DNA of 64,000 nt from Ruminococcaceae bacterium UBA3215. Lineage in GTDB: Bacteria; Bacillota; Clostridia; Oscillospirales; Ruminococcaceae. Under the pieces are notes generated by a model. It saw only the letters and a list, made by a program, of their open reading frames with translations. It did not search any database and was not told the DNA's origin. Below, one piece after another: positions 41,015 to 49,917 of the stretch. The position numbers and the translations under genes were made by a program. Position 1 is the first letter of the stretch. Each line of letters begins with the position of its first letter. The DNA lies in contig DEWH01000013.1 in the NCBI GenBank assembly GCA_002363155.1, forward strand, positions 145,663 through 209,662, written 5' to 3'.

Positions 41015-41953
41015 TCACGGTATCGGGTGAAGCGTATCCACCATGGAGAAAAGCTTTCTCTTTGAGCTTCCGATAACCGGTTTCCGGAGAATATTCGGCA
41101 CTGTCTGGGAGGTAGCGACACCTTTGATGAATTTTATGAGGGAGTAGCCCTTGATTATACGGTTGATCTCGGCTGTCTCGCGGGGGTCATTTGTATCAAA
41201 GTAATGCCTTATAATGATATCCCAAAGCCTTGCGTACTGTTTTTTGGTGATATCCTGGCTTGTGGCTTTCCACCGGGCTTTTGCGGCAGTCACATATACA
41301 AGGTACATAGATGAAAGATCGAGTATCGGGTGTCCGAGTCCGGAATCGTCCACGTCAATAAGAACGATCTCGTTATTCCGGAGCATAAGGTTGCCCGGGT
41401 GGAAATCCTGGTGGATAAACGTATTCCTGTACGGGATCTCATCTATCAGCTTGTAGAGCTTTTCGGCTTCCGCAGGCTTATAGAATCCGGCATCAGCCGT
41501 CATGCGCACTTCATTTCTTATCTTCTCTCTTGAATCCGGCAGCACGCCGTCCTTGAACTCCGTGTGATGAAGCTTTAATGCCATATCGGCGATCATGTGT
41601 CCGAATTCGTCGGTTTTATCGGGATTTGCTGCGATCTCCTGGCTGAATGACCGCGCATTTATCATCTCATACACGACGCCGTAATTCTCTCCGACACGCA
41701 CCATATCAAATGCGATCATGGTAGGGATACCCTGTACAAAGGCACTTCTGGTTGTTTCACGGTTCTGTCTGATCTTTTCCGGGCTGTTGCGTTTGCCGAA
41801 ATACACCTTGACTATCGTCTCGTCGTCAAGACGATATACCGCGCCGTTTCCGCCTTTTCCGAGAAGCTCACAGCCCTCAACGGAAATTTCGCGCATTGGC
41901 TTATCCTTCTTTGGTGCAGTGTCATTAACGGACTGATTAGTTGTATCGCTCAT
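41015..41953 (-). CDS. Aminoglycoside-phosphotransferase-like kinase
   Basis: 312 residues of the protein-kinase-like fold: GKGGNGAVYRL glycine loop near residue 33, IVKVY Lys near 48, the catalytic HQDFHPGNLML near 185 (Asp and Asn) and LIDVDDSGLGHP (metal Asp). Families with this layout phosphorylate small molecules such as sugars, antibiotics or choline; the substrate is unknown. GGAGG lies just before the ATG. It follows a PAP2 gene by 27 bases. Confidence 0.75.
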   Translation of the reverse strand: MSDTTNQSVNDTAPKKDKPMREISVEGCELLGKGGNGAVYRLDDETIVKVYFGKRNSPEKIRQNRETTRSAFVQGIPTMIAFDMVRVGENYGVVYEMINARSFSQEIAANPDKTDEFGHMIADMALKLHHTEFKDGVLPDSREKIRNEVRMTADAGFYKPAEAEKLYKLIDEIPYRNTFIHQDFHPGNLMLRNNEIVLIDVDDSGLGHPILDLSSMYLVYVTAAKARWKATSQDITKKQYARLWDIIIRHYFDTNDPRETAEINRIIKGYSLIKFIKGVATSQTVPNILRKPVIGSSKRKLFSMVDTLHPIP

Positions 41954-41980
41954 TATGCTCCTCCATTTAACGTTCGGTTG

Positions 41981-42916
41981 TCAGCTGTTCGCCGGGGCTT
42001 CCTTTGCCGATATGCGCTGCTGTATTATGGTATTGACTAATCCCAGCACCGCAGCGATAATGGCTCCCATAGATACATCGCTCAGATAATGCGCTCCGAG
42101 TATCATTCTTGTTGTCATTATTATGATACCGAACACCGCTCCCGATAAAGCAAGAATGGAGTACCTGCCTTTAAGCTTCGGGAATAACCACATAAAAGAC
42201 GGCAGTATGTACATAGCAGAAACGCTCAGGATACTGTGACCGCTCGGGAATGACAAAAACTCGTCTGCGTTGATGTCATACAGTGCGGCGAGTTCCTCTG
42301 AGCCCTCGAAGGGCGTGTACCACGGCATAAACCCGATGCCTTCATACCCCAGAACGACTGTACGGTATCTCGGGCGGTGGAACGTATGTTTAAGCACCTG
42401 CATTGACAGAAACGCGGTCAGCAGAATTATGAAAAGACAGATTATCTTCTGCGTTAGCAGCTTATCCTCGCTTTTCTTCGCAAAATGATATCCCACAAAG
42501 AACAGCGGATATTCAAGTACGGCACTTACAAGGAGGATTACCGGCATATTCCGGTTTATAGACGGGAACAGCATTCCGAAGCAGTTCCGGTCGCATATAG
42601 CCCCTCCGCCGATAAATCCGACGCCCAACGTGAAAAGAACGCATGCCGTACAGAGGATCACTTTTACTGCCTTGCGCTGTGAGGAATGCACTGCCCTTTC
42701 GTAAAGAGCGCCGGAGAAAAGCATCGGCGCTGTAAAATACGGAATGAGTCCGGTCGATGTTATAACAGCAATAACGGTGTTCCCCGGAGAAAACACTGTC
42801 CGGGCTACTGCCTCGTCAAAAAACGTTCCGGTTACGAATAAAACTCCAAAAAACATCAGCATTACGATATTAAGCAATATCTGACTTATATTGTCTTTTT
42901 TCATGCTCTTACTCAT
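41981..42916 (-). CDS. Membrane PAP2-type phosphatase
   Basis: About seven membrane segments and the three acid-phosphatase motifs: KHTFHRPRY, PSGHS near residue 228 and TRMILGAHYLSD near 270. Such proteins dephosphorylate lipid phosphates, for example undecaprenyl diphosphate or phosphatidate. It overlaps the upstream phosphatase gene by eight bases, with GGAGGACG before its ATG. Confidence 0.85.
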   Translation of the reverse strand: MSKSMKKDNISQILLNIVMLMFFGVLFVTGTFFDEAVARTVFSPGNTVIAVITSTGLIPYFTAPMLFSGALYERAVHSSQRKAVKVILCTACVLFTLGVGFIGGGAICDRNCFGMLFPSINRNMPVILLVSAVLEYPLFFVGYHFAKKSEDKLLTQKIICLFIILLTAFLSMQVLKHTFHRPRYRTVVLGYEGIGFMPWYTPFEGSEELAALYDINADEFLSFPSGHSILSVSAMYILPSFMWLFPKLKGRYSILALSGAVFGIIIMTTRMILGAHYLSDVSMGAIIAAVLGLVNTIIQQRISAKEAPANS

Positions 42917-43736
42917 AGCGTCCTCCGCACAGGAATTTATTTCTCAGTTCTTCAAGCTCCGGATCGCCGACATTCAGCTCCTCGCGGAGGTAACCCTCAA
43001 CACTTCCGTATTTTTCTTCCAGCGTGTCAATTGCCTTTGTCATATACCTCTCAACTACCGCGCCCGACATAAACATCAGCGCATCTGACTTGTCCGGGGG
43101 CATCTGAGCCGCTTCCGCCATTTGCTTTACCGCTCCTATCCGCGAAGCGTTATATTCATTCGTCAGCATATAATCTTCGATTATCACTTCACGGCTTGCT
43201 CCGAGTGCGGACAGAAGAAGCATAGCCGCACACCCTGTCCTGTCTTTCCCGTCGGTGCAGTGCCAGAGTACCGCACCCTTATCCGGATCGGTCCCGAGCA
43301 GGACGCGGAAGAACCCGCGGTATGCGTTCCTGCCTCGCTCGCCGAGCATGATGCCCGAATAATAATCGGAGTTCAGCATTCCCGATGCATACGCCATTTC
43401 AAACAGCTTCATTCTGTCGGTTTTTTTGATCTCTTCGACCATATTTGTATCAACGCCGACCGGATAATCCTCCGCTTCTATCACAGGCAGATGTATATTC
43501 CGCACAGAAGGTATTTCCGGATCGGGACTGACGCGCCGCTCGACTGTCATACGAAAGTCAATGACAGTCTGCAGCAACAGACTGTTCTGCATTTTATCCA
43601 ATGCTTCCTTTGAAGCGCCGTCGAGTCCGGCAGTCCTGAACAGAACGCCTTTTTTTATTATCCTGTCTCCTGCGGCATAACCGCCCAATTCACGGGCATT
43701 TCCAATTCCCGGAAGATCAATTGCCTGCTTTAACAT
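42909..43736 (-). CDS. Tyrosine-type protein/lipid phosphatase
   Basis: 275 residues. The P-loop HCTDGKDRTG (Cys-X5-Arg) near residue 157 and the N-terminal NARELGGY are typical of the bacterial Y_phosphatase3 group, which includes both phosphotyrosine and phosphoinositide-type enzymes. It leads the operon with a PAP2 phosphatase and a small-molecule kinase. Confidence 0.85.
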   Translation of the reverse strand: MLKQAIDLPGIGNARELGGYAAGDRIIKKGVLFRTAGLDGASKEALDKMQNSLLLQTVIDFRMTVERRVSPDPEIPSVRNIHLPVIEAEDYPVGVDTNMVEEIKKTDRMKLFEMAYASGMLNSDYYSGIMLGERGRNAYRGFFRVLLGTDPDKGAVLWHCTDGKDRTGCAAMLLLSALGASREVIIEDYMLTNEYNASRIGAVKQMAEAAQMPPDKSDALMFMSGAVVERYMTKAIDTLEEKYGSVEGYLREELNVGDPELEELRNKFLCGGRYE

Positions 43737-43780
43737 AAACCGCTCCTTTCGGATCTCATAAAAAATAATACTCTTTAGCT

Positions 43781-43809
43781 ATTATATCACAAAATGCTTC
43801 AATAGACAA
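43781..43809 (-). promoter_or_regulatory. Promoter for the phosphatase-PAP2-kinase operon
   Basis: TTGTCT-17-TATAAT on the minus strand, with GAAAGGAGCGG before the start. Confidence 0.75.
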
Positions 43810-43921
43810 GAGAAAATACATTTTTATCAAATCGGACACAAAGTTTTTATGACAGATGCCGTCTGACCCGACTGCAAAAGGAACGGTGCATGGTCTCCGG
43901 ACAGACATACACCGTAAACTA

Positions 43922-43950
43922 TTGCATTTTTCCGCAAAATATGCTATAAT
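43922..43950 (+). promoter_or_regulatory. Promoter for the 43978-46155 operon
   Basis: TTGCAT-17-TATAAT; the expected RNA starts about 20 bases before the GTG at 43978. Confidence 0.75.
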
Positions 43951-43977
43951 TCTGTCAGAAGAAAACATGAAAAGGGG

Positions 43978-44499
43978 GTGCCGGTCATAGAAGAGAAAAA
44001 TGAAATAACAAGGAAGATCAGGAGATACCGCAATACTCTGTATATTACGGGTTCAGGCATATCCGCGCTCGGATTATGGAGCGCGCTGAGGCTCGTCCTT
44101 GGTCTTATGATCTCGCCGCAGACTCTGCTCACGCCGGAAATTACAGAAAATATCTCTGGGATCGTCGGTGTGCTCGTTGTGCTTGTGGCATTTGCTCTGG
44201 TGATAGCTCCTTTGCTCGGCCTGTATCTGTTCGTCGGCAAGAAGGCTCGTGAAGAGGGTCTCGGAAAGAAGAAAAATTCCTTTTATATAGCGCTCATCGT
44301 ACTGCTTGCATCGCTTCATATCTTCAGCATCATTTACTGCTTTATGGGGCTTATCGGAATAATTCCCTTCATGCAAGACAGTATTATCGGTCTTATAGTG
44401 TCAATGATCGTGGACGCAACCGCGGCGGTGACTCTTGGGGAAATGTGCATGTCAGCGGTGATGATACGGATTTACGAGAAAAAGAATACGGGTAATTGA
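43978..44499 (+). CDS. Four-helix membrane protein, unknown
   Basis: 173 residues with hydrophobic segments near 22-44, 63-90, 103-124 and 130-160. The GTG start is chosen because the upstream ATG is closed by a stop and the promoter leaves no room; the ribosome binding site AAAAGGGG is very close to it. One base separates it from the next gene. Confidence 0.6.
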   Translation: MPVIEEKNEITRKIRRYRNTLYITGSGISALGLWSALRLVLGLMISPQTLLTPEITENISGIVGVLVVLVAFALVIAPLLGLYLFVGKKAREEGLGKKKNSFYIALIVLLASLHIFSIIYCFMGLIGIIPFMQDSIIGLIVSMIVDATAAVTLGEMCMSAVMIRIYEKKNTGN

Positions 44500-44500
44500 A

Positions 44501-45616
44501 ATGCAGAAAGATTTTCACTATTACGCTACATACTGCGCGGCTTATCTTGCGGGCTTTACGCATGAGGAGTGCATGGATATATGTTACAGCGCACAGCTTG
44601 TCGATCACTGTTCGGCAACGCTGCTGAGAAAAATAAAAGCTCCTGCCGAAGCAGCAACCACGCAGCTCCAGCTGGAACTTATGGACATAAAGACCGATAT
44701 TGCCGGGCTCCAGGATATAACCCGCATCTGGGCTTCTTTCCATTTCCTGCCGCACGATCTTTACGCGTCAAGAAAGGGCGCGCCGAAGATGTATCTAAGG
44801 AAATACCGGCTTATATGCGATACGAACAGCGATCTTCTTGTGGAAACGGTGAAGCTCGCAAAGGGCAAGGGAACTCAGGCGGCAGGCATAGCTATGCACG
44901 TTCTGGCGGATACATGGGCGCACAGATATTTTGCGGGAACTCCCTCCCTTGTCATAAACAACACCGATCATTATTTCTATGAGATCATACCGGACGGCGA
45001 CGGCTATACCGAACGTCCCGTGAAATTCATTCACAATCCCTCCGCGCCGGACGATCATGAAAACGGGGTCTATGTCAACAGCCTTTACCAGAACAGCGAG
45101 ACATCGGTAATGAATCTCGGACACGGGAGAGCCGGCCATCTGCCGGATTACAGCTATGCGAGGTACAGATATCTGCCTGCGTGGGGCGATTATGAGGAGA
45201 TCGTAAAGGACAACCCCTCCGACTATATGAATGCGTTCTGTCAGATGATATACGCGCTGAAATATCTGCACGGAGACGAACCGTCATTCGAGAAGGACCG
45301 GTATAACACCGAATCCGCGGAACCGTGGCGGGAAAAGATAAGAACCATACTCGAAAAAAGGCAGACAGATGCCTGCGAAGACTGGAAAAAGCTTGCGGAA
45401 GAGATGTCCGGAAACGAGATCGGAGACTTCGATATCGGTAAGTATCAGAACGAATATACGGAATCCTCCGACAAGGACAGCACATACCTCGGCAGATTCA
45501 TCGCCGCCGCTGTCGCTCAGAAGAGTATGGTGACATACCATATCTGCAAGTCCGGCAGCAAGCTCGCCGGCATCTCGATCGTAAAGAAAAGCAGAAAAGG
45601 GGGCAGCGAAAAATGA
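44501..45616 (+). CDS. Helical, possibly metal-dependent protein (DUF6765-like)
   Basis: 371 residues, mainly helical, no signal peptide. DFHYYATYCAAYLAG at the start and HVLADTWAHRYFAG near residue 127 contain a His-X3-Asp-X3-His pattern like that of zinc phospholipase C and S1/P1 nucleases; LGHGRAGHLPDYS near residue 204 adds further His. A metal site is inferred from these; the activity is unknown. The next gene starts within its stop codon. Confidence 0.65.
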   Translation: MQKDFHYYATYCAAYLAGFTHEECMDICYSAQLVDHCSATLLRKIKAPAEAATTQLQLELMDIKTDIAGLQDITRIWASFHFLPHDLYASRKGAPKMYLRKYRLICDTNSDLLVETVKLAKGKGTQAAGIAMHVLADTWAHRYFAGTPSLVINNTDHYFYEIIPDGDGYTERPVKFIHNPSAPDDHENGVYVNSLYQNSETSVMNLGHGRAGHLPDYSYARYRYLPAWGDYEEIVKDNPSDYMNAFCQMIYALKYLHGDEPSFEKDRYNTESAEPWREKIRTILEKRQTDACEDWKKLAEEMSGNEIGDFDIGKYQNEYTESSDKDSTYLGRFIAAAVAQKSMVTYHICKSGSKLAGISIVKKSRKGGSEK

Positions 45617-46155
45617 ACTGGTTACAGCGGATAAAGGGAATAATATCCGGAATACTGCTGATAACAGCCGGGATAATGTTTATCCTGCTGCCGGATATAA
45701 AATATGTGCTTCTTCTTGCTGGTCTTTTCATATATCTGCTGTTTTGCGGCGTCAGAATGATGATATATTATTTTACCATGGCACGGCTTATGGTGGGCGG
45801 AAAATCAATACTGTACAAGAGCGTGATACTGCTTGATCTGGCAATGTTCACCGCCTCGCTCACAAGTCTCAGTCCCGTATATCTCATACTGTACCTTGTG
45901 GGAATATACATGGCCGCGGGAGTGATTGATATTTTGAGGAGCCTTGAAGCAAAGAAGCTTGACGCACCGGAATGGAAGATCAAATTTGCGTCCGGACTTT
46001 TCAGCATACTGCTTGGAATAGCAGCGGGAATATCCGGGCTCCTGTTCAATTACCCGGAGATATCTGCGTTTATCTACGGCGGAGGTCTTATCTGGTCAGG
46101 CGTTGCCGGTATAGCATCGGCTTTCCGCCGCACCAAAAGTGTATATATCCAATAA
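45613..46155 (+). CDS. HdeD/DUF308-like membrane protein
   Basis: 180 residues with six predicted membrane helices in pairs, as in HdeD-type proteins of unknown role. ATGA overlap with the previous gene. A strong terminator follows. Confidence 0.68.
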   Translation: MNWLQRIKGIISGILLITAGIMFILLPDIKYVLLLAGLFIYLLFCGVRMMIYYFTMARLMVGGKSILYKSVILLDLAMFTASLTSLSPVYLILYLVGIYMAAGVIDILRSLEAKKLDAPEWKIKFASGLFSILLGIAAGISGLLFNYPEISAFIYGGGLIWSGVAGIASAFRRTKSVYIQ

Positions 46156-46192
46156 AGAATTATGCGGTTTGCGATGACGAACAGAACTAATG

Positions 46193-46240
46193 AAAGGGCA
46201 TATAACCTATGATTAAGTATAGGTTATATGCCCTTTTTTA
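46193..46240 (+). terminator. Terminator of the 43978-46155 operon
   Basis: AAAGGGCATATAACCTAT and ATAGGTTATATGCCCTTT arms, followed by TTTTTA. The minus-strand reading also ends in U residues. Confidence 0.88.
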
Positions 46241-46360
46241 TGTTCTCTTGAAAAACACAATACCGGCTATTATTTCTGCGCCGCCGGCATCTTTTGCGGT
46301 ATATCCGGACGGATTCACGCATAGAAGCACATTGCCGTCATCAATTTCAGCCGTTTTCAT
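46238..46360 (-). CDS. Possible 40-residue ORF overlapping the end of the ABC permease gene
   Basis: An ATG inside the last codons of the permease at 46347 opens a frame encoding MKTAEIDDGNVLLCVNPSGY and ending IVFFKRT. It has no ribosome binding site of its own and could only be made by coupling, or it may be the former C-terminus of the permease after a frameshift. Weak evidence. Confidence 0.3.
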   Translation of the reverse strand: MKTAEIDDGNVLLCVNPSGYTAKDAGGAEIIAGIVFFKRT

Positions 46361-47021
46361 GAACGGAGAGCGGACCACATTTCATGCGGTATGTATGATC
46401 GCATTTCTTCCACCATATATTCATTATGACAAGCGTTACCGCAATCTCTGCCGCAAATATCAGCGCTCCGATGATTGCCGATGTGATGACCGGAAGCCCG
46501 AAGCCGTGCATTGTCACACTTATTTTCGGAAGAATGAACTGCATCGTACAAAGAATGAAGAAAGGCAATATGTACAGCCATTCGAGCTTTGATTTGCCTG
46601 AGCACGACACTCCAAGGATCACCATAAGGCTGCCGACAGGCGCGGCTATCATGATATCCGCAAGCGCCTGCGGGACCCAGCACAGCGCGGCGATCGTTAT
46701 GATGATAAGGTCGTATATAAGCGACAAGCCTGCCGTGAATACTGTCGGCACAACCGTAAAAAGCGTTTTCGCAAAGGGCAGAGACGAGTAAAACTTTCCC
46801 CTTATGATCGAAACGGTCCCGCTGAGGCAGAACACCACTATCCCTATCTGTCCGGTAGCCGCTGCCGCTATCATCGACATATAATCGTCACTTTCCGGGA
46901 CCTCCGGCTCGAGAACCGACGCGATCATTACTCCCACGATTATGACCGCGCTTAACAGAGCAAGCAGCGGATTGAACGATACTTTCAGATATAATTTCAG
47001 CGCTTTTCCGAAGCTTTTCAT
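46347..47021 (-). CDS. ABC transporter membrane protein (second permease)
   Basis: 224 residues with about six hydrophobic segments, starting MKSFGKALKLYLKVSFNP. GAGGTG precedes the ATG. It is the last gene of the GntR-type operon and pairs with the permease at 47032. Confidence 0.68.
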   Translation of the reverse strand: MKSFGKALKLYLKVSFNPLLALLSAVIIVGVMIASVLEPEVPESDDYMSMIAAAATGQIGIVVFCLSGTVSIIRGKFYSSLPFAKTLFTVVPTVFTAGLSLIYDLIIITIAALCWVPQALADIMIAAPVGSLMVILGVSCSGKSKLEWLYILPFFILCTMQFILPKISVTMHGFGLPVITSAIIGALIFAAEIAVTLVIMNIWWKKCDHTYRMKCGPLSVHENG

Positions 47022-47031
47022 AGTTTTCACC

Positions 47032-47733
47032 TCAACTGTCCCACCGGTTCTTCCGGTAGTGTGCGAAATACACGTTTGATGATACTGCAACGAGCACCGC
47101 GCCCGCTATGCCCGTGACAAGGTGCGGGATAAGGCTGTCTGACAGCATGGGGAGCAATATTGTGCAGCTGCCTGTTATTGCAAACATCGTGATAACCGAG
47201 CCTGCGCCGAGCACAAATTCATTCTTCGCGGGAAGCATGAATGTAACGATGCCGGCAGCCGCAATATTCGACACGACAAGCGCGATCACCGCGGACAGCC
47301 CGCCGTGTATCTTTGCGATACCCGCGATGTCGAGCAAAAGCGCCGCAGTGCCGAACAGAAGCATCGAAAGAAGTTCGGAGTTATACACACCCGTCCGGTA
47401 TCTCACGAACGTCCCGAAGCCACCCTTTACCGTGCGGAAAAGCTTTCCACCGTGTTTGTCCTTTGTATACTGCGACAGAAGCACAATGCAGTTTATAATG
47501 CTGGGCGTGAACACCATAACGCAGTCTCCTGCGGGAGTTTCCGCGATATTTCTGACCGCTTCGGGATATGATATGCCCTCGCCGAGCATTATCATAAGCG
47601 TCATGCTGACGAATGCGCCGATATAGAACAGCACCTCGTATGCCGCAAGTCCGAGTACGGTTCCGCCCAGTCCGGTGCCGGTGTACAGCTTCAGCGCTTG
47701 TGATATGGTGAGCGGCGACTTATTTTCCTGCAT
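47032..47733 (-). CDS. ABC transporter membrane protein (first permease)
   Basis: 233 residues, about six membrane segments. Overlaps the ATPase gene by 14 bases with GGAGGAAG before its ATG. No substrate can be assigned; the arrangement is like YtrB/YtrC-type exporters induced by wall stress. Confidence 0.7.
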   Translation of the reverse strand: MQENKSPLTISQALKLYTGTGLGGTVLGLAAYEVLFYIGAFVSMTLMIMLGEGISYPEAVRNIAETPAGDCVMVFTPSIINCIVLLSQYTKDKHGGKLFRTVKGGFGTFVRYRTGVYNSELLSMLLFGTAALLLDIAGIAKIHGGLSAVIALVVSNIAAAGIVTFMLPAKNEFVLGAGSVITMFAITGSCTILLPMLSDSLIPHLVTGIAGAVLVAVSSNVYFAHYRKNRWDS

Positions 47734-48607
47734 CTTCCTCCGCCTTTCTGAGAATGCCCACGCTGAGCTGCTGCAATGTGGGACGTTCGGTTATCGCGCC
47801 GACAGCTTCAAGGTTTGCGGAATTTTCCGAAAGCGCTATACCCTCGAATGCCGTACTGTTCACGCTGTATGAAAACATCAGTGCCTTCGCTCCGCTTCCG
47901 TTTGCGGCATCTCCGTGAACCAGTATGTACTTTTCTTTAAGCTCTTCCACAAAGCCCTGCTCTATAACATGCCCGTGCGCCATAAATACTGCGTAATCTG
48001 TGGCAAATTCCATATCCGCTATATTATGGGTGGAGAACAGTATAGTGCGTTCGCCGTCCTTTTCCGCAAGATACTCGCGGAACATATCGCAGAGCTGATC
48101 TCTCGCCAGAGGATCGAGGGAGCTTGCCGGCTCATCGAGCACCAGAAGATCGGTATCTCTTGCAAGCACAGCCGCGAGGGCTGCGCGCATACGGTTTCCG
48201 TCGGACATCTTCATCATGTTCTTCTGCTTTTTGTCGTCGGGGCTGCCGATCTTCCATTTTACGCAAAGCTCTGTGAAGCGAGCACGGTCGAAGTTATCGA
48301 AGCCTATCGCCATACACTCAGCCACGGTTTTCAGTTTCCAGTCAAGCGGAAAGAAGTTCGCCGCCGAACAGTACCCTATCCTGTTCCGCAGACCGTCATC
48401 GTCGGTGTCTGACTTATCTCCGAAATACACCGCTTCACCCGATGTTCTTGCAGTAACGCCGCATAGAATGTCAATAAGCGTGGTCTTGCCCGCACCGTTG
48501 GCACCGATCAGCGCTGTGGAGAAGCCTTTCGGGATAACTGCAGTCACGTCAAGCGTGAAATCCTTGTATTTCTTTGTAAGATCCTTTATTTCAACAGCGT
48601 TTTCCAT
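47720..48607 (-). CDS. ABC transporter ATPase with a degenerate signature motif
   Basis: 295 residues: Walker A GANGAGKTT near 34, Q-loop region, Walker B LLVLDEPASSLDP near 155 and switch STHNIAD. The signature, usually LSGGQ, is SDGNRMRAALAA, common in YtrB-type ATPases with GntR regulators. A C-terminal domain of about 75 residues follows the nucleotide domain. Confidence 0.9.
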   Translation of the reverse strand: MENAVEIKDLTKKYKDFTLDVTAVIPKGFSTALIGANGAGKTTLIDILCGVTARTSGEAVYFGDKSDTDDDGLRNRIGYCSAANFFPLDWKLKTVAECMAIGFDNFDRARFTELCVKWKIGSPDDKKQKNMMKMSDGNRMRAALAAVLARDTDLLVLDEPASSLDPLARDQLCDMFREYLAEKDGERTILFSTHNIADMEFATDYAVFMAHGHVIEQGFVEELKEKYILVHGDAANGSGAKALMFSYSVNSTAFEGIALSENSANLEAVGAITERPTLQQLSVGILRKAEEDAGK

Positions 48608-48616
48608 GTCTGCTCC

Positions 48617-48967
48617 TTAAACTATGACAGCTTTCTTCTTGCCGTTCTTATTGCGGGGATATTCCTGCATGCGGCTGATGTAGTCGGTGTTGAGTATCTG
48701 CTTGTTGCCGTCCTTGTCCTCGACTTCGAGCCAGTTCTCCTCTATCCTTACTGCCGTGCCTGTAACACCGCTTGATGTGCCTGCCCATACGATAACTTCT
48801 TTTCCGATGTAGCTTTTTACAAGTTCATTCATTGCGTTTTCTCCTTTTCTGCGTTTAAGCCTGTTTCGTTTTGATACCATTACCTGTCTGTGCTGTCTTG
48901 CCCTTGCCGCCGGGATAATGACAAGGAGTATCAGCATCAGTATAAACCAGAAATACCAGTTCTGCAT
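48617..48967 (-). CDS. Small protein with N-terminal membrane helix and DUF6897-like domain
   Basis: 116 residues: a helix at 5-23 (WYFWFILMLILLVIIPAA), a basic segment, then a beta-rich domain beginning MNELVKSYIGKEVIVW. Two good binding sites exist: AGGAGG before the first ATG and GGAGAAAACG before the internal Met 46. It may therefore give a membrane form and a soluble form. Confidence 0.7.
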   Translation of the reverse strand: MQNWYFWFILMLILLVIIPAARARQHRQVMVSKRNRLKRRKGENAMNELVKSYIGKEVIVWAGTSSGVTGTAVRIEENWLEVEDKDGNKQILNTDYISRMQEYPRNKNGKKKAVIV

Positions 48968-48979
48968 CTTTTATCCTCC

Positions 48980-49354
48980 TTATCCAGCGTCAAGCGACCA
49001 AAGCGCGCTCAGCGTTTCCTGCAGCTCGCCGAGCGTCATTCCGGCGATCTTAGCGGAACGTATCGCTTCGGTGAGATTTTCCTCGACACGTCTCATGTGC
49101 TGTTCCGCCAGCAGCCGCATATCCTGCGCGTTCACGAAATAGCCCTTGCCCTGTGAGGCTGTCACAAGTCCCTCGTTCGCGAGTTCTTCATACGCCTTCA
49201 TCGTAGTGATAACGCTTATCTTCAAGTCCTGTGCAAGGCCGCGTATCGACGGGAGCGCTTCGCCGCCCCTGAGCTTGCCGGAAAGTATGTCGTCCCTTAG
49301 CTGTGCGGCTATCTGCTTATATATCGGTTCCGAGGAATTCTGATATATTTTCAT
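48980..49354 (-). CDS. GntR-family (YtrA-type) regulator
   Basis: 124 residues: winged helix with PIYKQIAAQLRDDILSGKLRGGEALPSIRGLA and SVITTMKAYEELANEGLV, then a short helical C-terminus without an effector domain, as in YtrA. It starts the ABC operon and probably represses it. The promoter overlaps a TATAC-A-GTATA palindrome. Confidence 0.9.
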   Translation of the reverse strand: MKIYQNSSEPIYKQIAAQLRDDILSGKLRGGEALPSIRGLAQDLKISVITTMKAYEELANEGLVTASQGKGYFVNAQDMRLLAEQHMRRVEENLTEAIRSAKIAGMTLGELQETLSALWSLDAG

Positions 49355-49392
49355 CTGTTCACCTCCGGTTACTGTTTATCTGTGATATATAC

Positions 49393-49421
49393 AGTATATA
49401 ACGCATTAACAGTTTTGTCAA
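49393..49421 (-). promoter_or_regulatory. Promoter and likely operator of the GntR-ABC operon
   Basis: TTGACA-17-TATACT on the minus strand. ATATAC-A-GTATAT (49387-49399) covers the -10, a good place for repressor binding. Confidence 0.72.
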
Positions 49422-49610
49422 TGTTCGCTTATAACAAAATCCGAATTGAATTTCAATCCGGAACTGTGTATTTTTCACAAAGAAGGGTCATTTATATCTG
49501 TCTCGAAGGTCATCTTTTTACAACAGATACAATATTCAATCTTGTATGATTTTGCTTCTGACGCTCGTAAAAGACGGCAGGATCGAATTTTGTGCAATCT
49601 GTCTTAATAA

Positions 49611-49730
49611 GATGTAAATATTGATTGCAGTAATATAGGCGATAAAAACGCCAAAACTCTTGCCGAGTTCTATGAACGCAACGGAAGAAGTGATTTAGCA
49701 CAGATAGTCAGAGAATACGAGAAGAAATAA
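49611..49730 (+). pseudogene. Possible gene remnant (C-terminal fragment)
   Basis: An open frame without start codon reads AKTLAEFYERNGRSDLAQIV then REYEKK and a stop, followed by a terminator at 49756. The residue pattern looks like real coding sequence but the upstream part is lost. Confidence 0.35.
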
Positions 49731-49755
49731 AGACCGGGAAATTACAGACAGACCG

Positions 49756-49796
49756 AAAACTCTCTCGCCGCAGACAGCAGCGAGAGAGTTTTTTTC
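49756..49796 (+). terminator. Terminator in the 49.4-49.9 kb gap
   Basis: AAACTCTCTCG and CGAGAGAGTTT arms and seven T residues. It has no intact gene ahead of it, which supports a decayed gene upstream. Confidence 0.82.
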
Positions 49797-49811
49797 ATCT
49801 TCACTTTATTT

Positions 49812-49859
49812 AATGTGTCCTCTATAACTGCCTAAAAGGCAGTTATTGCACGACACATT
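49812..49859. other. Nested two-part hairpin
   Basis: Outer AATGTGTC/GACACATT encloses inner ATAACTGCCT-AAA-AGGCAGTTAT. It sits with the terminator at 49756 and the hairpin at 49871 in a stretch of 490 bases without an intact gene. Confidence 0.5.
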
Positions 49860-49870
49860 ATTTATATTCG

Positions 49871-49897
49871 TTTTCCGCCGCCCGAGCCGGCGGAAAA
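49871..49897 (-). terminator. Hairpin after the TIGR04076-like gene
   Basis: TTTTCCGCCG and CGGCGGAAAA, 20 bases past the stop at 49918; no U-tract after it on the minus strand. Confidence 0.35.
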
Positions 49898-49917
49898 TGC
49901 TCTGCTGTTTTGTATGA

